Source: Gammaproteobacteria bacterium (GTDB lineage: Bacteria; Pseudomonadota; Gammaproteobacteria; Pseudomonadales; Oleiphilaceae). Taken from it: 41,749 nucleotides of DNA. The notes beneath the pieces are model-generated. The model searched no databases, was not told the DNA's origin, and saw nothing but the letters and a program-made list of their open reading frames with translations. Within the stretch, counting starts at the first letter, position 1, and each line of letters opens with the position of its first letter. The position numbers were made by a program, and so were the translations under genes. This document shows, piece by piece, positions 8,594 to 16,922 of this stretch. Location: contig RFIV01000126.1 in the NCBI GenBank assembly GCA_003695085.1, positions 1 to 41,749 on the forward strand, read 5' to 3'.

Positions 8594-9613
8594 ATGATGA
8601 CACCGATTGAACTGAACGACCAGCTGCGTGCACGCGTTTACCGGCTGGCAGCGTGGGTCATGCTGGCGCTGGCACTGGGTAGCCTGTTGTCCTCGCGGAT
8701 TCCCATGGCGCTGGCTGCTGCCCTGTTTGGCCTGTTGCTGATGCTCAATGGCTGGGCACAGACACATGACCGGCCTGCGCAGGCACGCTGGCTGACACAC
8801 CTTTCCATGGCGCTGCTCGTGGGCCTGACGCTTGTGAGCCTGCGCTACCCGGGTCACGCCGAGCACTGGAGCTATCTGGTACCACTGGTGGCCTTTCTGG
8901 TCTATCCCCTGAGGCCCGCCACCTGGGTTGCCACGGGCTACTCGGTGGCACTGGCGACAGGACTGATCCTGCTCTATCACGGTGAGGCCAGGATTCAGAT
9001 CTTCTTCACCTATCTGGCGACGCTGATGATAACGGTTGCCTTCGTCTACCTGCGCGAAATACGCGAACAACAGCTCAAACCCCTGCGCAAGACGGACAAC
9101 CTGACGCTGGCACTGACCCGTGAGTATCTGGTACAGGACCTGGAGAAGGAAATCCAGCGCAGTGAGCGCGAGGGCACCGATCTGTCCGTGCTGGCACTGG
9201 GGATCGACCGGGCGTCCGCTGAAGGTATGGACAACGAGGCGCTGGATCTGCTGCTCCACCGACTGGGGCGCGTGCTGCACGGTGCGCTTCGACTTTTTGA
9301 CAGTTATTACCGGTATGACGATGACCGGTTTGTCATCATTCTTCCCCATACCGGCTCCAGGGCGGCACTGAAAACCAGCTCCAGACTGCGCAAGGCGGTT
9401 CGGGAGGTGTTTGAGCAGGAAGGTCAGCCCGTTTCGGCCAGCATCGGGGTTGTCACGCTCAATGCGGGGGATGATGCAGCCAGCCTGATTCGCAACGCGC
9501 TGCATACACTTGAGCGCGCCCGGGCCAGCGGTCGCAATCAGAGCCTGTCCTTCGATGAGCTGGGAGAGACGGACGTCGATGCAGAGGAGGTGTCCCATGC
9601 ACGTGCTGAATGA
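8594..9613 (+). CDS. Membrane protein with degenerate GGDEF domain (first of tandem pair)
   Basis: About 339 residues. Five or six hydrophobic segments occupy residues 17-153, followed by a GGDEF-fold domain (about 165-325) with recognisable family landmarks: TDNLTLALTREYL, VSASIGVVTL, and ARASGRNQ at its end. The signature loop that should read GG(D/E)EF reads DDDRF at 242-246, so the residues that bind GTP and metal are lost and cyclase activity is not expected. It may act as an allosteric or GTP/c-di-GMP-sensing domain, or purely as a scaffold. The start is uncertain: ATG at 8594 or 8597, or a TTG at 8585 that has AAAGG five bases upstream. The next gene starts 17 bp inside it. Confidence 0.8.
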   Translation: MMTPIELNDQLRARVYRLAAWVMLALALGSLLSSRIPMALAAALFGLLLMLNGWAQTHDRPAQARWLTHLSMALLVGLTLVSLRYPGHAEHWSYLVPLVAFLVYPLRPATWVATGYSVALATGLILLYHGEARIQIFFTYLATLMITVAFVYLREIREQQLKPLRKTDNLTLALTREYLVQDLEKEIQRSEREGTDLSVLALGIDRASAEGMDNEALDLLLHRLGRVLHGALRLFDSYYRYDDDRFVIILPHTGSRAALKTSSRLRKAVREVFEQEGQPVSASIGVVTLNAGDDAASLIRNALHTLERARASGRNQSLSFDELGETDVDAEEVSHARAE

Positions 9614-10604
9614 GAATCTGCTCCGCGCCCGCACCCAGGTCGTGCTGTATCTGGGCATGGCTGCACTCGCCATTCTGATGGCACTGCAGAACGTCCGCTA
9701 CGGGCTATATGATGCATTTTATATCGGACTGCTGATGGTGCCGGCCTGGGCAACGGGCGCAGCGCTCAGCTGGTGGCTGCGCAATCGACCCCATCATGAA
9801 CAGGTGCACGTTACCTTGCTGGCGCTGGCGTTGCTGGCTTCGCTCTATCTTGTGGGCATCGGGTTTGACGCTGCCGCCCACTGGACCTATGTGCTGGCAC
9901 TGCTCAGTTTCATTCTGCTGCCACTGAAAACGGCTTTTCGGCTGAATGCGATCACACTGGTGCTGACCGCCGTGGCACTGGGCTGGCAAGCCGGCTTCTA
10001 CGACAGCATCCGGTATGCCACCAGCTATGCCTTGCTGGCCGGACTCGCTGGGATGTACGCCTATCTGTATCATCACAAGACGCGTTACTACGTGGACCAG
10101 ACCCATCATGATGCCGCGACGGGCGCCTATAACCTGAGGCACCTGGATTTCACGCTCAAGCAGGAGGTATCGCGTTCGGAGACGACCGGCCACCCCTTGT
10201 CGCTCATCGTGCTCGAGCTGGACTATTTTGATCAGTTGCTGGATGTGCATGGCCCCAATACCGCGCAGGATGTGGTCGTGGCACTCGCCCGCAAGCTGCA
10301 GGACATGATTCGCGCCGGCGACAGTCTGTACGCCGCTGGCAACGGGCGCTTCTATCTGGTGCTGCCCAACACGCCGGAAGAAGGGCTGCTGGTCATTGCC
10401 GAACGCATTCGGCGCATGGCCGAGGAGGCTGACTGGCCGGAAGTGCATTCCGCAACCGTCAGCGTGGGATGCTTCACACGCCCGCCGGGTCTGACGGAGG
10501 ATCAGACTCTGCGTGACATTGTCGACCTCGCGCTGCAACAGGCACAGGCCAGCGGCCACAATCGCGTACAACTGGGACAGTACGTGAGCCCGACCGCGCA
10601 ATGA
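9597..10604 (+). CDS. Membrane protein with degenerate GGDEF domain (second of tandem pair)
   Basis: 335 residues with the same architecture as the upstream gene: hydrophobic segments over residues 13-158, then a GGDEF-fold domain. The domain starts at THHDAATGAYNLRHLD and keeps the LDYFDQL segment, but the signature loop is GNGRF (248-252) rather than GGDEF, so it is probably not a diguanylate cyclase. The ATG at 9597 is chosen because GAGGAGG lies 6 bases upstream. This start overlaps the previous gene by 17 bp, and the stop overlaps the DedA-PAP2 start by 4 bp (ATGA). The two GGDEF-like proteins are alike in layout but clearly diverged, so the duplication looks old. Confidence 0.82.
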   Translation: MHVLNENLLRARTQVVLYLGMAALAILMALQNVRYGLYDAFYIGLLMVPAWATGAALSWWLRNRPHHEQVHVTLLALALLASLYLVGIGFDAAAHWTYVLALLSFILLPLKTAFRLNAITLVLTAVALGWQAGFYDSIRYATSYALLAGLAGMYAYLYHHKTRYYVDQTHHDAATGAYNLRHLDFTLKQEVSRSETTGHPLSLIVLELDYFDQLLDVHGPNTAQDVVVALARKLQDMIRAGDSLYAAGNGRFYLVLPNTPEEGLLVIAERIRRMAEEADWPEVHSATVSVGCFTRPPGLTEDQTLRDIVDLALQQAQASGHNRVQLGQYVSPTAQ

Positions 10605-12049
10605 GCCTGAGCGAATCAGTCCTGGCATGGATGGCGGCAAATCCGGACGGTCTCGTTCTGGGTATTCTGCTGCTTTCCATGATCGAGTCGCTTGCCATTG
10701 CGGGCATGATCGTACCCGGCGTGGTACTTCTGCTGGGTGCGAGCGGGGTTGCCGGCAGTGTCGGCATCCCGATCTGGCAGGTGCTGATGGCCGGCGTGAT
10801 CGGCGCGTTGCTGGGTGACGGCATCAGTTTCCTGCTCGGGCGGCTCTTTCACGAGCGTATTCGTACACTCTGGCCGCTCAGCCGCTACCCGAAACTCCTT
10901 GACCAGGGAGAAGCCTTCTTTCGTGACCACGGAGGCAAGAGCATCCTGATCGGGCGCTTCGTAGGGCCGCTGCGCGCCATCATTCCTCTGATTGCCGGCA
11001 TGATGGGCATGTCCGGCACACGCTTTCTGGTATTCAACCTGATCTCCGCGCTGGGCTGGGCGCCGCTCTATCTGCTGCCTGGCTACGGTATCGGCCTGTC
11101 ACTCGGTGACGAGCGGGAAGTACCGGAAGGCTTCTACCCAACGCTGCTCCTGCTCGTGGCGATCCTGGCCGGTCTGGCGGCGCTGTTTTCCTGGCTCCAC
11201 TGGCATGTGCGACCACAGGGGCGCCTGTATGACTGGCTGGAAAAGCATGGACGGCGCTCGGCCCTCACCCGGCTCTGGCTTCAACGCATGGCCAGCGAGC
11301 GTCACGGACAGCGAGAGTACCCCCTTCCCTCCCTGCTTCTGGCCATTTTCAGCCCGGCTGCCTTTGCCTTGCTGGCGCTGCTGGTGTCACACGGGCATCG
11401 CATTTGGAACTGGAACCACTGGGTCGCAGACTGGTTTCAGCAAATCGACACACCCATGCTGCGGGCAGCGGCCGCGCTGTTCACGACGCTCGGCGACCCT
11501 GCCTGGCTGTATGTGGCCTTTGGCCTCATGGTGGCGACGCTGTGGCTGGCAGCAAAGCACCGGGCAGCGGTCGTTACAGTCCTGGTCGCGGGCATTGCGA
11601 CCCATGCCACGACCACACTGCTGAAGGTCTGGCTGGCCATCCCCAGGCCCGAGGGCGCGCCCCTGGAAAGTGCGGCCTTCCCCAGTGGTCACGCAGCAGG
11701 TGCCACCGTCTGGGCAGGCCTGCTGGCCAGCTTTATTGCCCGCGAACAGGCTTCAGAACATCGCTGGCGCATCTACGCCGTGGCAGCCTGCATCCCCTTG
11801 CTGACAGGCCTGACGCGGATTGCATTGGGTGTGCACTGGTGGACAGATGTCGTTGCAGGCTGGTTCTGGGGGCTGTTTATCGTAGCCTGTGCACGCGTTC
11901 TGTTCAGCCCCTGGGATCGCCGCCCCCTGTGGCCATCCCACGTGTGGCTGCGGTTGCTTGGCGCAACCGGGGTGGCCTGGGTGCTGTATGCAGTCGTTCG
12001 CCTGCCGGCAACACTTGCGTTATATGGCGCCATCGCATTCCAGTTTTGA
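10601..12049 (+). CDS. DedA-family / PAP2 phosphatase fusion membrane protein (LssY-like)
   Basis: 482-residue fusion of two membrane domains. Residues 1-200 are a DedA/SNARE-associated domain (E29, P39-G40, the GRFVGPLRAIIPLIAG segment from 118). Residues 245-445 are a PAP2 domain with all three phosphatase motifs: K342 to R349-P350, PSGH at 361-364, and TR at 405-406 followed by H412 and D416 (H364 and H412 being the expected catalytic histidines). DedA proteins are known to recycle undecaprenyl phosphate across the inner membrane, and PAP2 proteins can dephosphorylate undecaprenyl pyrophosphate. A combined lipid-carrier recycling role is therefore plausible but inferred. The start overlaps the upstream GGDEF-like gene by 4 bp; the 3' end overlaps the convergent thioesterase gene by 30 bp. 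Confidence 0.9.
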   Translation: MSLSESVLAWMAANPDGLVLGILLLSMIESLAIAGMIVPGVVLLLGASGVAGSVGIPIWQVLMAGVIGALLGDGISFLLGRLFHERIRTLWPLSRYPKLLDQGEAFFRDHGGKSILIGRFVGPLRAIIPLIAGMMGMSGTRFLVFNLISALGWAPLYLLPGYGIGLSLGDEREVPEGFYPTLLLLVAILAGLAALFSWLHWHVRPQGRLYDWLEKHGRRSALTRLWLQRMASERHGQREYPLPSLLLAIFSPAAFALLALLVSHGHRIWNWNHWVADWFQQIDTPMLRAAAALFTTLGDPAWLYVAFGLMVATLWLAAKHRAAVVTVLVAGIATHATTTLLKVWLAIPRPEGAPLESAAFPSGHAAGATVWAGLLASFIAREQASEHRWRIYAVAACIPLLTGLTRIALGVHWWTDVVAGWFWGLFIVACARVLFSPWDRRPLWPSHVWLRLLGATGVAWVLYAVVRLPATLALYGAIAFQF

Positions 12050-12481
12050 CCGTACGCAATCCGGCATGTGGGCTGGCTGCTTGCGTGTGTAGTCGAAGAA
12101 CACCAGGGCTGTACGCGCCCGAGCCACCTCGCGACCGGAACTGCGCTCGGTCAAACGATAGATGATCTGGCAGCTGCGCTGCGAGACATCTGCCACACTC
12201 ATGGCCACTGCCAGCGTTTCCCCTTCATGCCCCTCGCTGCAATAGATCACCTGAAGGTCTGCGACAATCACCCCCACACCGTCCAGGTGCTGCTCATCCA
12301 GCCCCAGATGATCAAACCAGGCACGGCGTGTCCGGTCCAGCAACTCGGGGACGGTGGTAAAGGCCATGTGGCCCGCATCATTGATGTGCCGCGACTCAAT
12401 ATGCACCGGATACACGAAATCTGTCCATTCCGGTACATCAATGGCTGTCCGCTTCAGCCCCATCTGTCGGCGCTCGGTCAT
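12020..12481 (-). CDS. Hotdog-fold acyl-CoA thioesterase family protein
   Basis: 153 residues resembling the 4HBT/YbgC-type thioesterases, which hydrolyse acyl-CoA thioesters in the cytoplasm. The region RHINDAGHMAFTTVPELLDRT (residues 31-51) fits the first helix of the fold, where the catalytic Asp usually sits (D36 in NDAGH is the candidate). The segment VADLQVIYCSEGHEGETL fits the central strands. Substrate is unknown. The ATG overlaps the HDOD gene's stop by 4 bp, so the two are coupled. The last 30 bp overlap the end of the convergent DedA-PAP2 gene. With the nearby acyl-CoA dehydrogenase and WS/DGAT, a fatty-acid role is possible. Confidence 0.75.
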   Translation of the reverse strand: MTERRQMGLKRTAIDVPEWTDFVYPVHIESRHINDAGHMAFTTVPELLDRTRRAWFDHLGLDEQHLDGVGVIVADLQVIYCSEGHEGETLAVAMSVADVSQRSCQIIYRLTERSSGREVARARTALVFFDYTRKQPAHMPDCVRSKLECDGAI

Positions 12482-13728
12482 AGCTTGAGCGATTGACGAA
12501 TGGCCTGAATTTCTTCTTCAGCCATTTGCAGAACCTGCAGACTGCGCTGGGGGGTCAGTTCGCCCAGCGCCAGCTTGCGAAAAGCCGGCACACTGTCCAT
12601 GGGCGGCATCCCCGGCTGGGGATGGCCAATCGCATGATGCAGCTGAGCAATAATGATGGCATCGGCATAGGTGGGCGAGTCCTGGCCTGACTCCCAGGAC
12701 CAGTCTTCACCATGTGCAACAACTTCTATGAGATCGCCGGCAAAGCCCCACCTTTCCAGCACGGCCACACCAATCTCGGCCTTGGTTTCACCCAGCAACC
12801 GATCCAGAAGCTCCGGGTTATCTGCCACATCCTGATGGGATTCGGCATACATGAGCAGCGGGATGGCCCCGATATCATGAATGATTCCAGCCAGGATTGC
12901 GCGCTCACGGCTCAGTCCCGGCGTCATGCGTGCCAGTACGCCAGCGATGGACGCCACCTCGACACTGTGCAACCACAGGTCTTGCATGCGCTGCCGCAAC
13001 TCCGGGTGCGATGATTCGAAGAGTTCTCGCAGGCTGTAGATGGTGACCAGCTGCCGCGTGGCATCCAGCCCCAGGCGTACCAGAGCATCCTTGCAGGATT
13101 CTATCTCGCGAAATCCCCGGAACAGCGGGCTGTTTGCAACCCGGATCAGCTTGGCCGTCATGGCCGGGTCACGCATGATCAGCTGTGCCAGACTCTCCAC
13201 CGAACAATCAGACTGATCTGCGGCCTGGCGAATCTGAAACGCCAGATCCGGCAAACTGGGCAAGCGCAGCGTATTGTGCTTCAGCGCTTCCTGCAGCTCC
13301 GCCAGCAACTCATAGGCCGGGTCCTCTCCCGACGTATCGCTGACCATGTCGTAGTCATCGCGGGGCGCCTCACGGATCATCTGGGCCAGCGTGGCCTGGT
13401 CAACGAGCAACAGGACGGTTTCAGCGTCCGCGATCACGTCGTACTGGCGTGGTTGCAGGTGTGCGATCGCCTGCGCCGCCGCACGGGATTCGGGGGTAAC
13501 CTGTACCTCACGCCCATCCTGAGCACGCAATCTCAGGCTGCCTTCCCAGAGGAAATAGTCAAACGCGTCGCGACTGCCTCGCCTGAGAATCAACGTGCCT
13601 CTTGGATAGCGCCGGAACTCGGCGCGCGCTGACAACACCACGCGCTGCTCGTCCGAAAGACGCGCCAGCGTGGCAAAGCGTTTCATGCGTTCGTAGACCG
13701 GGATGGAAAGTGTATTGGAGCCTGTCAT
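12478..13728 (-). CDS. Cyclic-nucleotide-binding-like / HDOD domain protein
   Basis: 416 residues. Residues 15-120 resemble a cNMP-binding domain (RRYPRGTLILRRGSRDAFDYFLWEG is typical of its beta-roll), though the usual phosphate-binding cassette is not clear. Residues 150-350 form an HDOD domain: LPSLPDLAFQI, IMRDPAMTAKLIRVANS, and LAGIIHDIG, which keeps an HD pair at H284-D285. HDOD proteins generally act as signalling adaptors, and many lack phosphohydrolase activity. The stop overlaps the thioesterase start by 4 bp. Signalling role likely; input and output unknown. Confidence 0.85.
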   Translation of the reverse strand: MTGSNTLSIPVYERMKRFATLARLSDEQRVVLSARAEFRRYPRGTLILRRGSRDAFDYFLWEGSLRLRAQDGREVQVTPESRAAAQAIAHLQPRQYDVIADAETVLLLVDQATLAQMIREAPRDDYDMVSDTSGEDPAYELLAELQEALKHNTLRLPSLPDLAFQIRQAADQSDCSVESLAQLIMRDPAMTAKLIRVANSPLFRGFREIESCKDALVRLGLDATRQLVTIYSLRELFESSHPELRQRMQDLWLHSVEVASIAGVLARMTPGLSRERAILAGIIHDIGAIPLLMYAESHQDVADNPELLDRLLGETKAEIGVAVLERWGFAGDLIEVVAHGEDWSWESGQDSPTYADAIIIAQLHHAIGHPQPGMPPMDSVPAFRKLALGELTPQRSLQVLQMAEEEIQAIRQSLKL

Positions 13729-13804
13729 TCCCTTAACCCCTGGCAGAAGTTTGGATTCAAGTCTACTTCAGCCTGACGCGCTTCGCCACACGTCTTTGGT
13801 CACA

Positions 13805-14941
13805 TCACAGCGACCGGGCAACGATCTCCTTCATGATCTCGTTCGTACCGGCGTAAATTTTCTGAACCCGCGAGTCGGCCCAGGCCCGCGCAATGGGATA
13901 CTCCCACATGTAGCCATACCCACCGTGCAGCTGCACGCACTCGTCCATGACCTTGCACTGAAGATCCGTAGTCCACTGCTTGAGCATGGCTGCCGTGGGC
14001 ACATCCAGTTTCTTCTCCAGATGCAATTCCAGGCACCGGTCAAGAAACACCCGCCCGGCGGTTATCTCGGCCTTCAGTTCCGCCAGCTTGAAGCGCGTGT
14101 TCTGGAAGGCCATGACAGGCTTGCCGAAGGCCTTGCGCTCCTTGCAATACTGAATCGTCCAGTCGAGTGCGGCCTCACAGGCCGCCATCGCGGTGATGCC
14201 GACCAACAGACGCTCCTGCGGCAGTTCCTGCATGAGCTGAATGAAGCCCTGGCCTTCTGCACCCAGCACGTTCTCCTTGGGGACCTTGACGTCCTGAAAG
14301 AAAAGTTCGGACGTATCCTGCGCCTTCATGCCCACTTTCTTGAGGTTGCGCCCCCTGGAGAACCCCTCGGAAGCCGCTTCGACCACCAGCAACGTTGTGC
14401 CCCTGGCACCTTCGGCGGGGTCGGTCTTGGCCACCACGATTACAAGGTCGGCCATCTGCCCGTTGGTAATGAAGGTCTTGGAGCCGTTGAGCAGGTAATG
14501 ATCGCCCTGATCGATGGCGGTGGTCTTGACACCCTGCAGGTCCGAACCGGCCCCGGGCTCTGTCATGGCAATGGCCCCGATCATCTCGCCCCGTGCCAGC
14601 CTGGGCAGGTACTTCTGCTTCAGCGCCTCACTGCCATAGTGCAGGATATAGGGGGCGACGATATCCGAATGCAGGGCAAAACCGATACCCGACAGCCCGA
14701 GCCTGGCCAGCTCCTCGATGATGACAGCGGAAAAGCGAAAGTCGACCCCGACCCCGCCATAGGCCTCCGGCAGCGTCGGGCACAGAAAGCCCATTTCTCC
14801 GGCTTTTTCCCACAGGGCCCGGCTGACCTGACCGGCCTCTTCCCAGGCATCATGAAAGGGGACGGCTTCCTGTTCCAGAAACTTGCGGAACGCGTCGCGA
14901 AAACCTTCGTGATCAGCATCAAACAGTGTACGGGGAATCAT
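13805..14941 (-). CDS. Acyl-CoA dehydrogenase (long-chain type)
   Basis: FAD-dependent oxidation of acyl-CoA to trans-2-enoyl-CoA, the first step of beta-oxidation. From the ATG at 14941, with GAGGT five to six bases upstream, the protein has 378 residues. Signatures include AIAMTEPGAGSDLQG (FAD/substrate signature), ERKAFGKPVMAFQ, CVQLHGGYGYMWEYPIAR, and the C-terminal YAGTNEIMKEIVARSL. The pattern is closest to long-chain acyl-CoA dehydrogenases. The position of the C-terminal catalytic Glu of medium-chain enzymes is Ala here (IYAGTNE), so the base is probably located elsewhere, as known for long-chain and isovaleryl enzymes. A 26-residue upstream extension is open but lacks support. Confidence 0.92.
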   Translation of the reverse strand: MIPRTLFDADHEGFRDAFRKFLEQEAVPFHDAWEEAGQVSRALWEKAGEMGFLCPTLPEAYGGVGVDFRFSAVIIEELARLGLSGIGFALHSDIVAPYILHYGSEALKQKYLPRLARGEMIGAIAMTEPGAGSDLQGVKTTAIDQGDHYLLNGSKTFITNGQMADLVIVVAKTDPAEGARGTTLLVVEAASEGFSRGRNLKKVGMKAQDTSELFFQDVKVPKENVLGAEGQGFIQLMQELPQERLLVGITAMAACEAALDWTIQYCKERKAFGKPVMAFQNTRFKLAELKAEITAGRVFLDRCLELHLEKKLDVPTAAMLKQWTTDLQCKVMDECVQLHGGYGYMWEYPIARAWADSRVQKIYAGTNEIMKEIVARSL

Positions 14942-15096
14942 GGCTACCTCGGATCTTGTTGTTGTCCTGTTTGCAGTCTGACAACTCCGGTCCGGGGCGC
15001 CAATGATTTTTCTGTTCATTGCCGGTGACCTTTTGAGTCACGGGCACGCCCGAATAGCGACAGGCGGGCGCTCATGCCGCCGCACAACGTGCCGGA
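14942..15096. other. Intergenic region between fpr and acyl-CoA dehydrogenase genes
   Basis: 155 bp with no convincing gene. It contains short dyads on the minus strand (CGCCCG with CGGGCG about 12 nt apart, GTGAC with GTCAC, and CAATGA with TCATTG), which could slow or end fpr transcription. None is followed by a T-run, so no intrinsic terminator is called. The acyl-CoA dehydrogenase promoter probably lies here, but no good -10/-35 pair was seen. Confidence 0.3.
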
Positions 15097-15870
15097 TCAG
15101 CTTTCCACAAAGGCTCTTTCAATCACGTAGTGGCCGAGTTCCCCCTGCTGCGTCATGCGAAAGTCGCGCGCATCGAGAATACTCACAAAGTCCTGCAGCA
15201 TGGAGGGACTGCCACAGATCATGAAACGATCATCCTCGTGGTTGGGCTCCGGCAGCCCCACTTCACTGAAGAGCTGCCCGGTGGTGAAGAGATCCGTCAA
15301 CCGCCCCGTGCGCTCGAAGGCTTCACGCGTCACGGTGGGGTAATAGACCAGCTGATCACGCACCTGCTCACCGAAGTACGCGTTGTTCGGCAGCTCATTG
15401 AGAATGAGGTCCCGGTAGGCCAGCTCGGACACATAGCGCACGCCATGCGTCAGGATGACCTTATCAAAGCGCTCATAGGTTTCCGGATCCTTGATGATGC
15501 TCATGAACGGTGCCAGGCCGGTGCCGGTGCTGAGCAGATAGAGATTGCGCCCCGGCAGCAGATCGTCCACCAGCAGCGTGCCCGTGGGCTTCTTGCTCAC
15601 CTTGATCTGGTCGCCCGGCTGTATTTTCTGCAGACGCGAGGTCAGAGCACCATCCGGCACCTTGATGCTGAAAAACTCCATTTCCTCTTCATAGTTGGCA
15701 CTGGCGATGCTGTAGGCACGCATGATCGGCCGGCTTTCGGTTTCCAGCCCGATCATCACAAACTGGCCGTTGCGAAAACGCAGACCTTGTGCGCGTGTGG
15801 TACGAAAGCTGAACAGTGTGTCGTTCCAGTGATGAACGTGCGTCACGGTCTCGGTGAGAAAGCCCGCCAT
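15097..15870 (-). CDS. fpr: Ferredoxin-NADP reductase
   Basis: FAD flavoprotein exchanging electrons between NADPH and ferredoxin or flavodoxin, linked to oxidative stress and iron-sulfur metabolism. 257 residues, matching the Pseudomonas type (about 258). Visible motifs: MRAYSIASANYEEEMEFF (FAD-binding RxYS/T), GTGLAPFMSII (pyridine nucleotide-binding), and MICGSPSMLQDF. The C-terminus is VIERAFVES. The start is the ATG at 15870, set by a strong AAGGAGG five bases upstream, rather than the upstream ATG at 15885. It is divergent from a LysR-type gene, as fpr is from finR in pseudomonads. Confidence 0.95.
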   Translation of the reverse strand: MAGFLTETVTHVHHWNDTLFSFRTTRAQGLRFRNGQFVMIGLETESRPIMRAYSIASANYEEEMEFFSIKVPDGALTSRLQKIQPGDQIKVSKKPTGTLLVDDLLPGRNLYLLSTGTGLAPFMSIIKDPETYERFDKVILTHGVRYVSELAYRDLILNELPNNAYFGEQVRDQLVYYPTVTREAFERTGRLTDLFTTGQLFSEVGLPEPNHEDDRFMICGSPSMLQDFVSILDARDFRMTQQGELGHYVIERAFVES

Positions 15871-15905
15871 GTCTACCTCCTTCAATCATCATGAAGGCAG
15901 TGTAC

Positions 15906-15929
15906 ATTTCACCCATATCATGATGAAAT
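15906..15929. promoter_or_regulatory. Candidate LysR-type operator in the fpr / LysR divergent region
   Basis: ATTTCA and TGAAAT form a dyad with a 12 nt centre, within which T-N11-A spacings typical of LysR-type sites can be read. A second pair, TCATCATGA (15886-15894) and TCATGATGA (15918-15926), are exact reverse complements 23 nt apart. Both sit in the 88 bp between the two divergent starts, where a LysR activator of fpr would be expected to bind. Confidence 0.5.
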
Positions 15930-15958
15930 CAATATTAATCCTAAATCTTATCGAATTT

Positions 15959-16858
15959 ATGAATATACGATTCACGCTTCGCCAACTTCAGGTCTTCGTC
16001 GCGACAGCGCATCACCAGAACATATCCCGCGCCGCCCGCGAAGTCGGGCTGTCACAATCCGCTGCCAGCGCAGCCCTCAAGGAGCTTGAACAGCTCTATG
16101 ACGTGCGGCTTTTTGACCGCAAGGGCAAGCGTCTGATTCTGAACGAACAGGGGCGCAATTTCCGACCCCGGGCGCAGGCGCTGCTGGATCAGGCCATCGC
16201 TCTGGATGGGGCCCTGCGCTCACATACCCAGACCGGCACGTTGAAAGTGGGAGCCACCCTGTCCATCGGCAACTATCTGGCTGTGCGGATTCTGGCCCGC
16301 CTGCTGAAAAAGCGCCTGCCTCTCAAAATTGATCTGGAGGTGGACAATACCGAGCACATTGCGGCAAAAGTGCTGAACTTCGAGCTTGACCTGGGCATGA
16401 TCGAGGGCGAGATCCATGCGCCGGAGCTGGACGTCATTCCCTGGCGCCCGGATGAGCTGGTAGTGTTTTGCGCGCCGGATCACCCGCTTGCCCGGCAGGC
16501 AACGCTCTCGGATGATGATCTGGTCAGTGCCCAGTGGATCATGCGCGAACCGGGGTCCGGCACACGCCAGGCTTTCGAACATGCCATGCATGGACTGCTG
16601 CCCAACCTGAACATCGTGCTGCAGCTTCAGCATACGGAAGCCATCAAGCGCGCCGTGGAGGCCGGGCTGGGCATCAGTTGCCTGTCCCGCCTGACACTGG
16701 AAGAAGCCTTTGCCCGGGGCTCGCTGGTCCCCCTTTCCGTTCCCGGGCGCGACCTGTCACGCCAGCTCTACTTCATCCTGCACAAGCAGAAATTTCGTTC
16801 GCCCGGGCTGGAAACGTGGTTGCACTTGTGTGTGAAAGAGGGAGAAACCGTCGCTTAA
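15959..16858 (+). CDS. finR: LysR-type regulator divergent from fpr (FinR-like)
   Basis: 299 residues from the ATG at 15959. The winged helix-turn-helix is at 1-60 (FTLRQLQVFVATAHHQNISRAAREVGLSQSAASAALKELE, given here as two overlapping segments of the recognised motif in shortened form: FTLRQLQVF and VGLSQSAASAALK). The rest is the LysR substrate-binding domain (about 90-295) with WIMREPGSGTRQAF and AVEAGLGISCLSR. In pseudomonads FinR sits next to fpr and is needed for its induction by superoxide. The divergent position supports the same role here, but the name rests on context. The frame is open 105 bp upstream; the chosen start matches the family N-terminus. Confidence 0.85.
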   Translation: MNIRFTLRQLQVFVATAHHQNISRAAREVGLSQSAASAALKELEQLYDVRLFDRKGKRLILNEQGRNFRPRAQALLDQAIALDGALRSHTQTGTLKVGATLSIGNYLAVRILARLLKKRLPLKIDLEVDNTEHIAAKVLNFELDLGMIEGEIHAPELDVIPWRPDELVVFCAPDHPLARQATLSDDDLVSAQWIMREPGSGTRQAFEHAMHGLLPNLNIVLQLQHTEAIKRAVEAGLGISCLSRLTLEEAFARGSLVPLSVPGRDLSRQLYFILHKQKFRSPGLETWLHLCVKEGETVA

Positions 16859-16922
16859 GGCAGCGTTAAGTTTCATCTCCCATACTCTGCGGCTATCACG
16901 GCCTGAAATCACGGGAGTTGCC

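Noticed and set aside
8477..9673. Open reading frame extending proA upstream by about 400 codons
   Set aside because: It lies wholly antisense to the GGDEF-like gene with good start, ribosome-binding site and membrane/GGDEF features; the extension has no recognisable domain and proA has its normal length from 8476.
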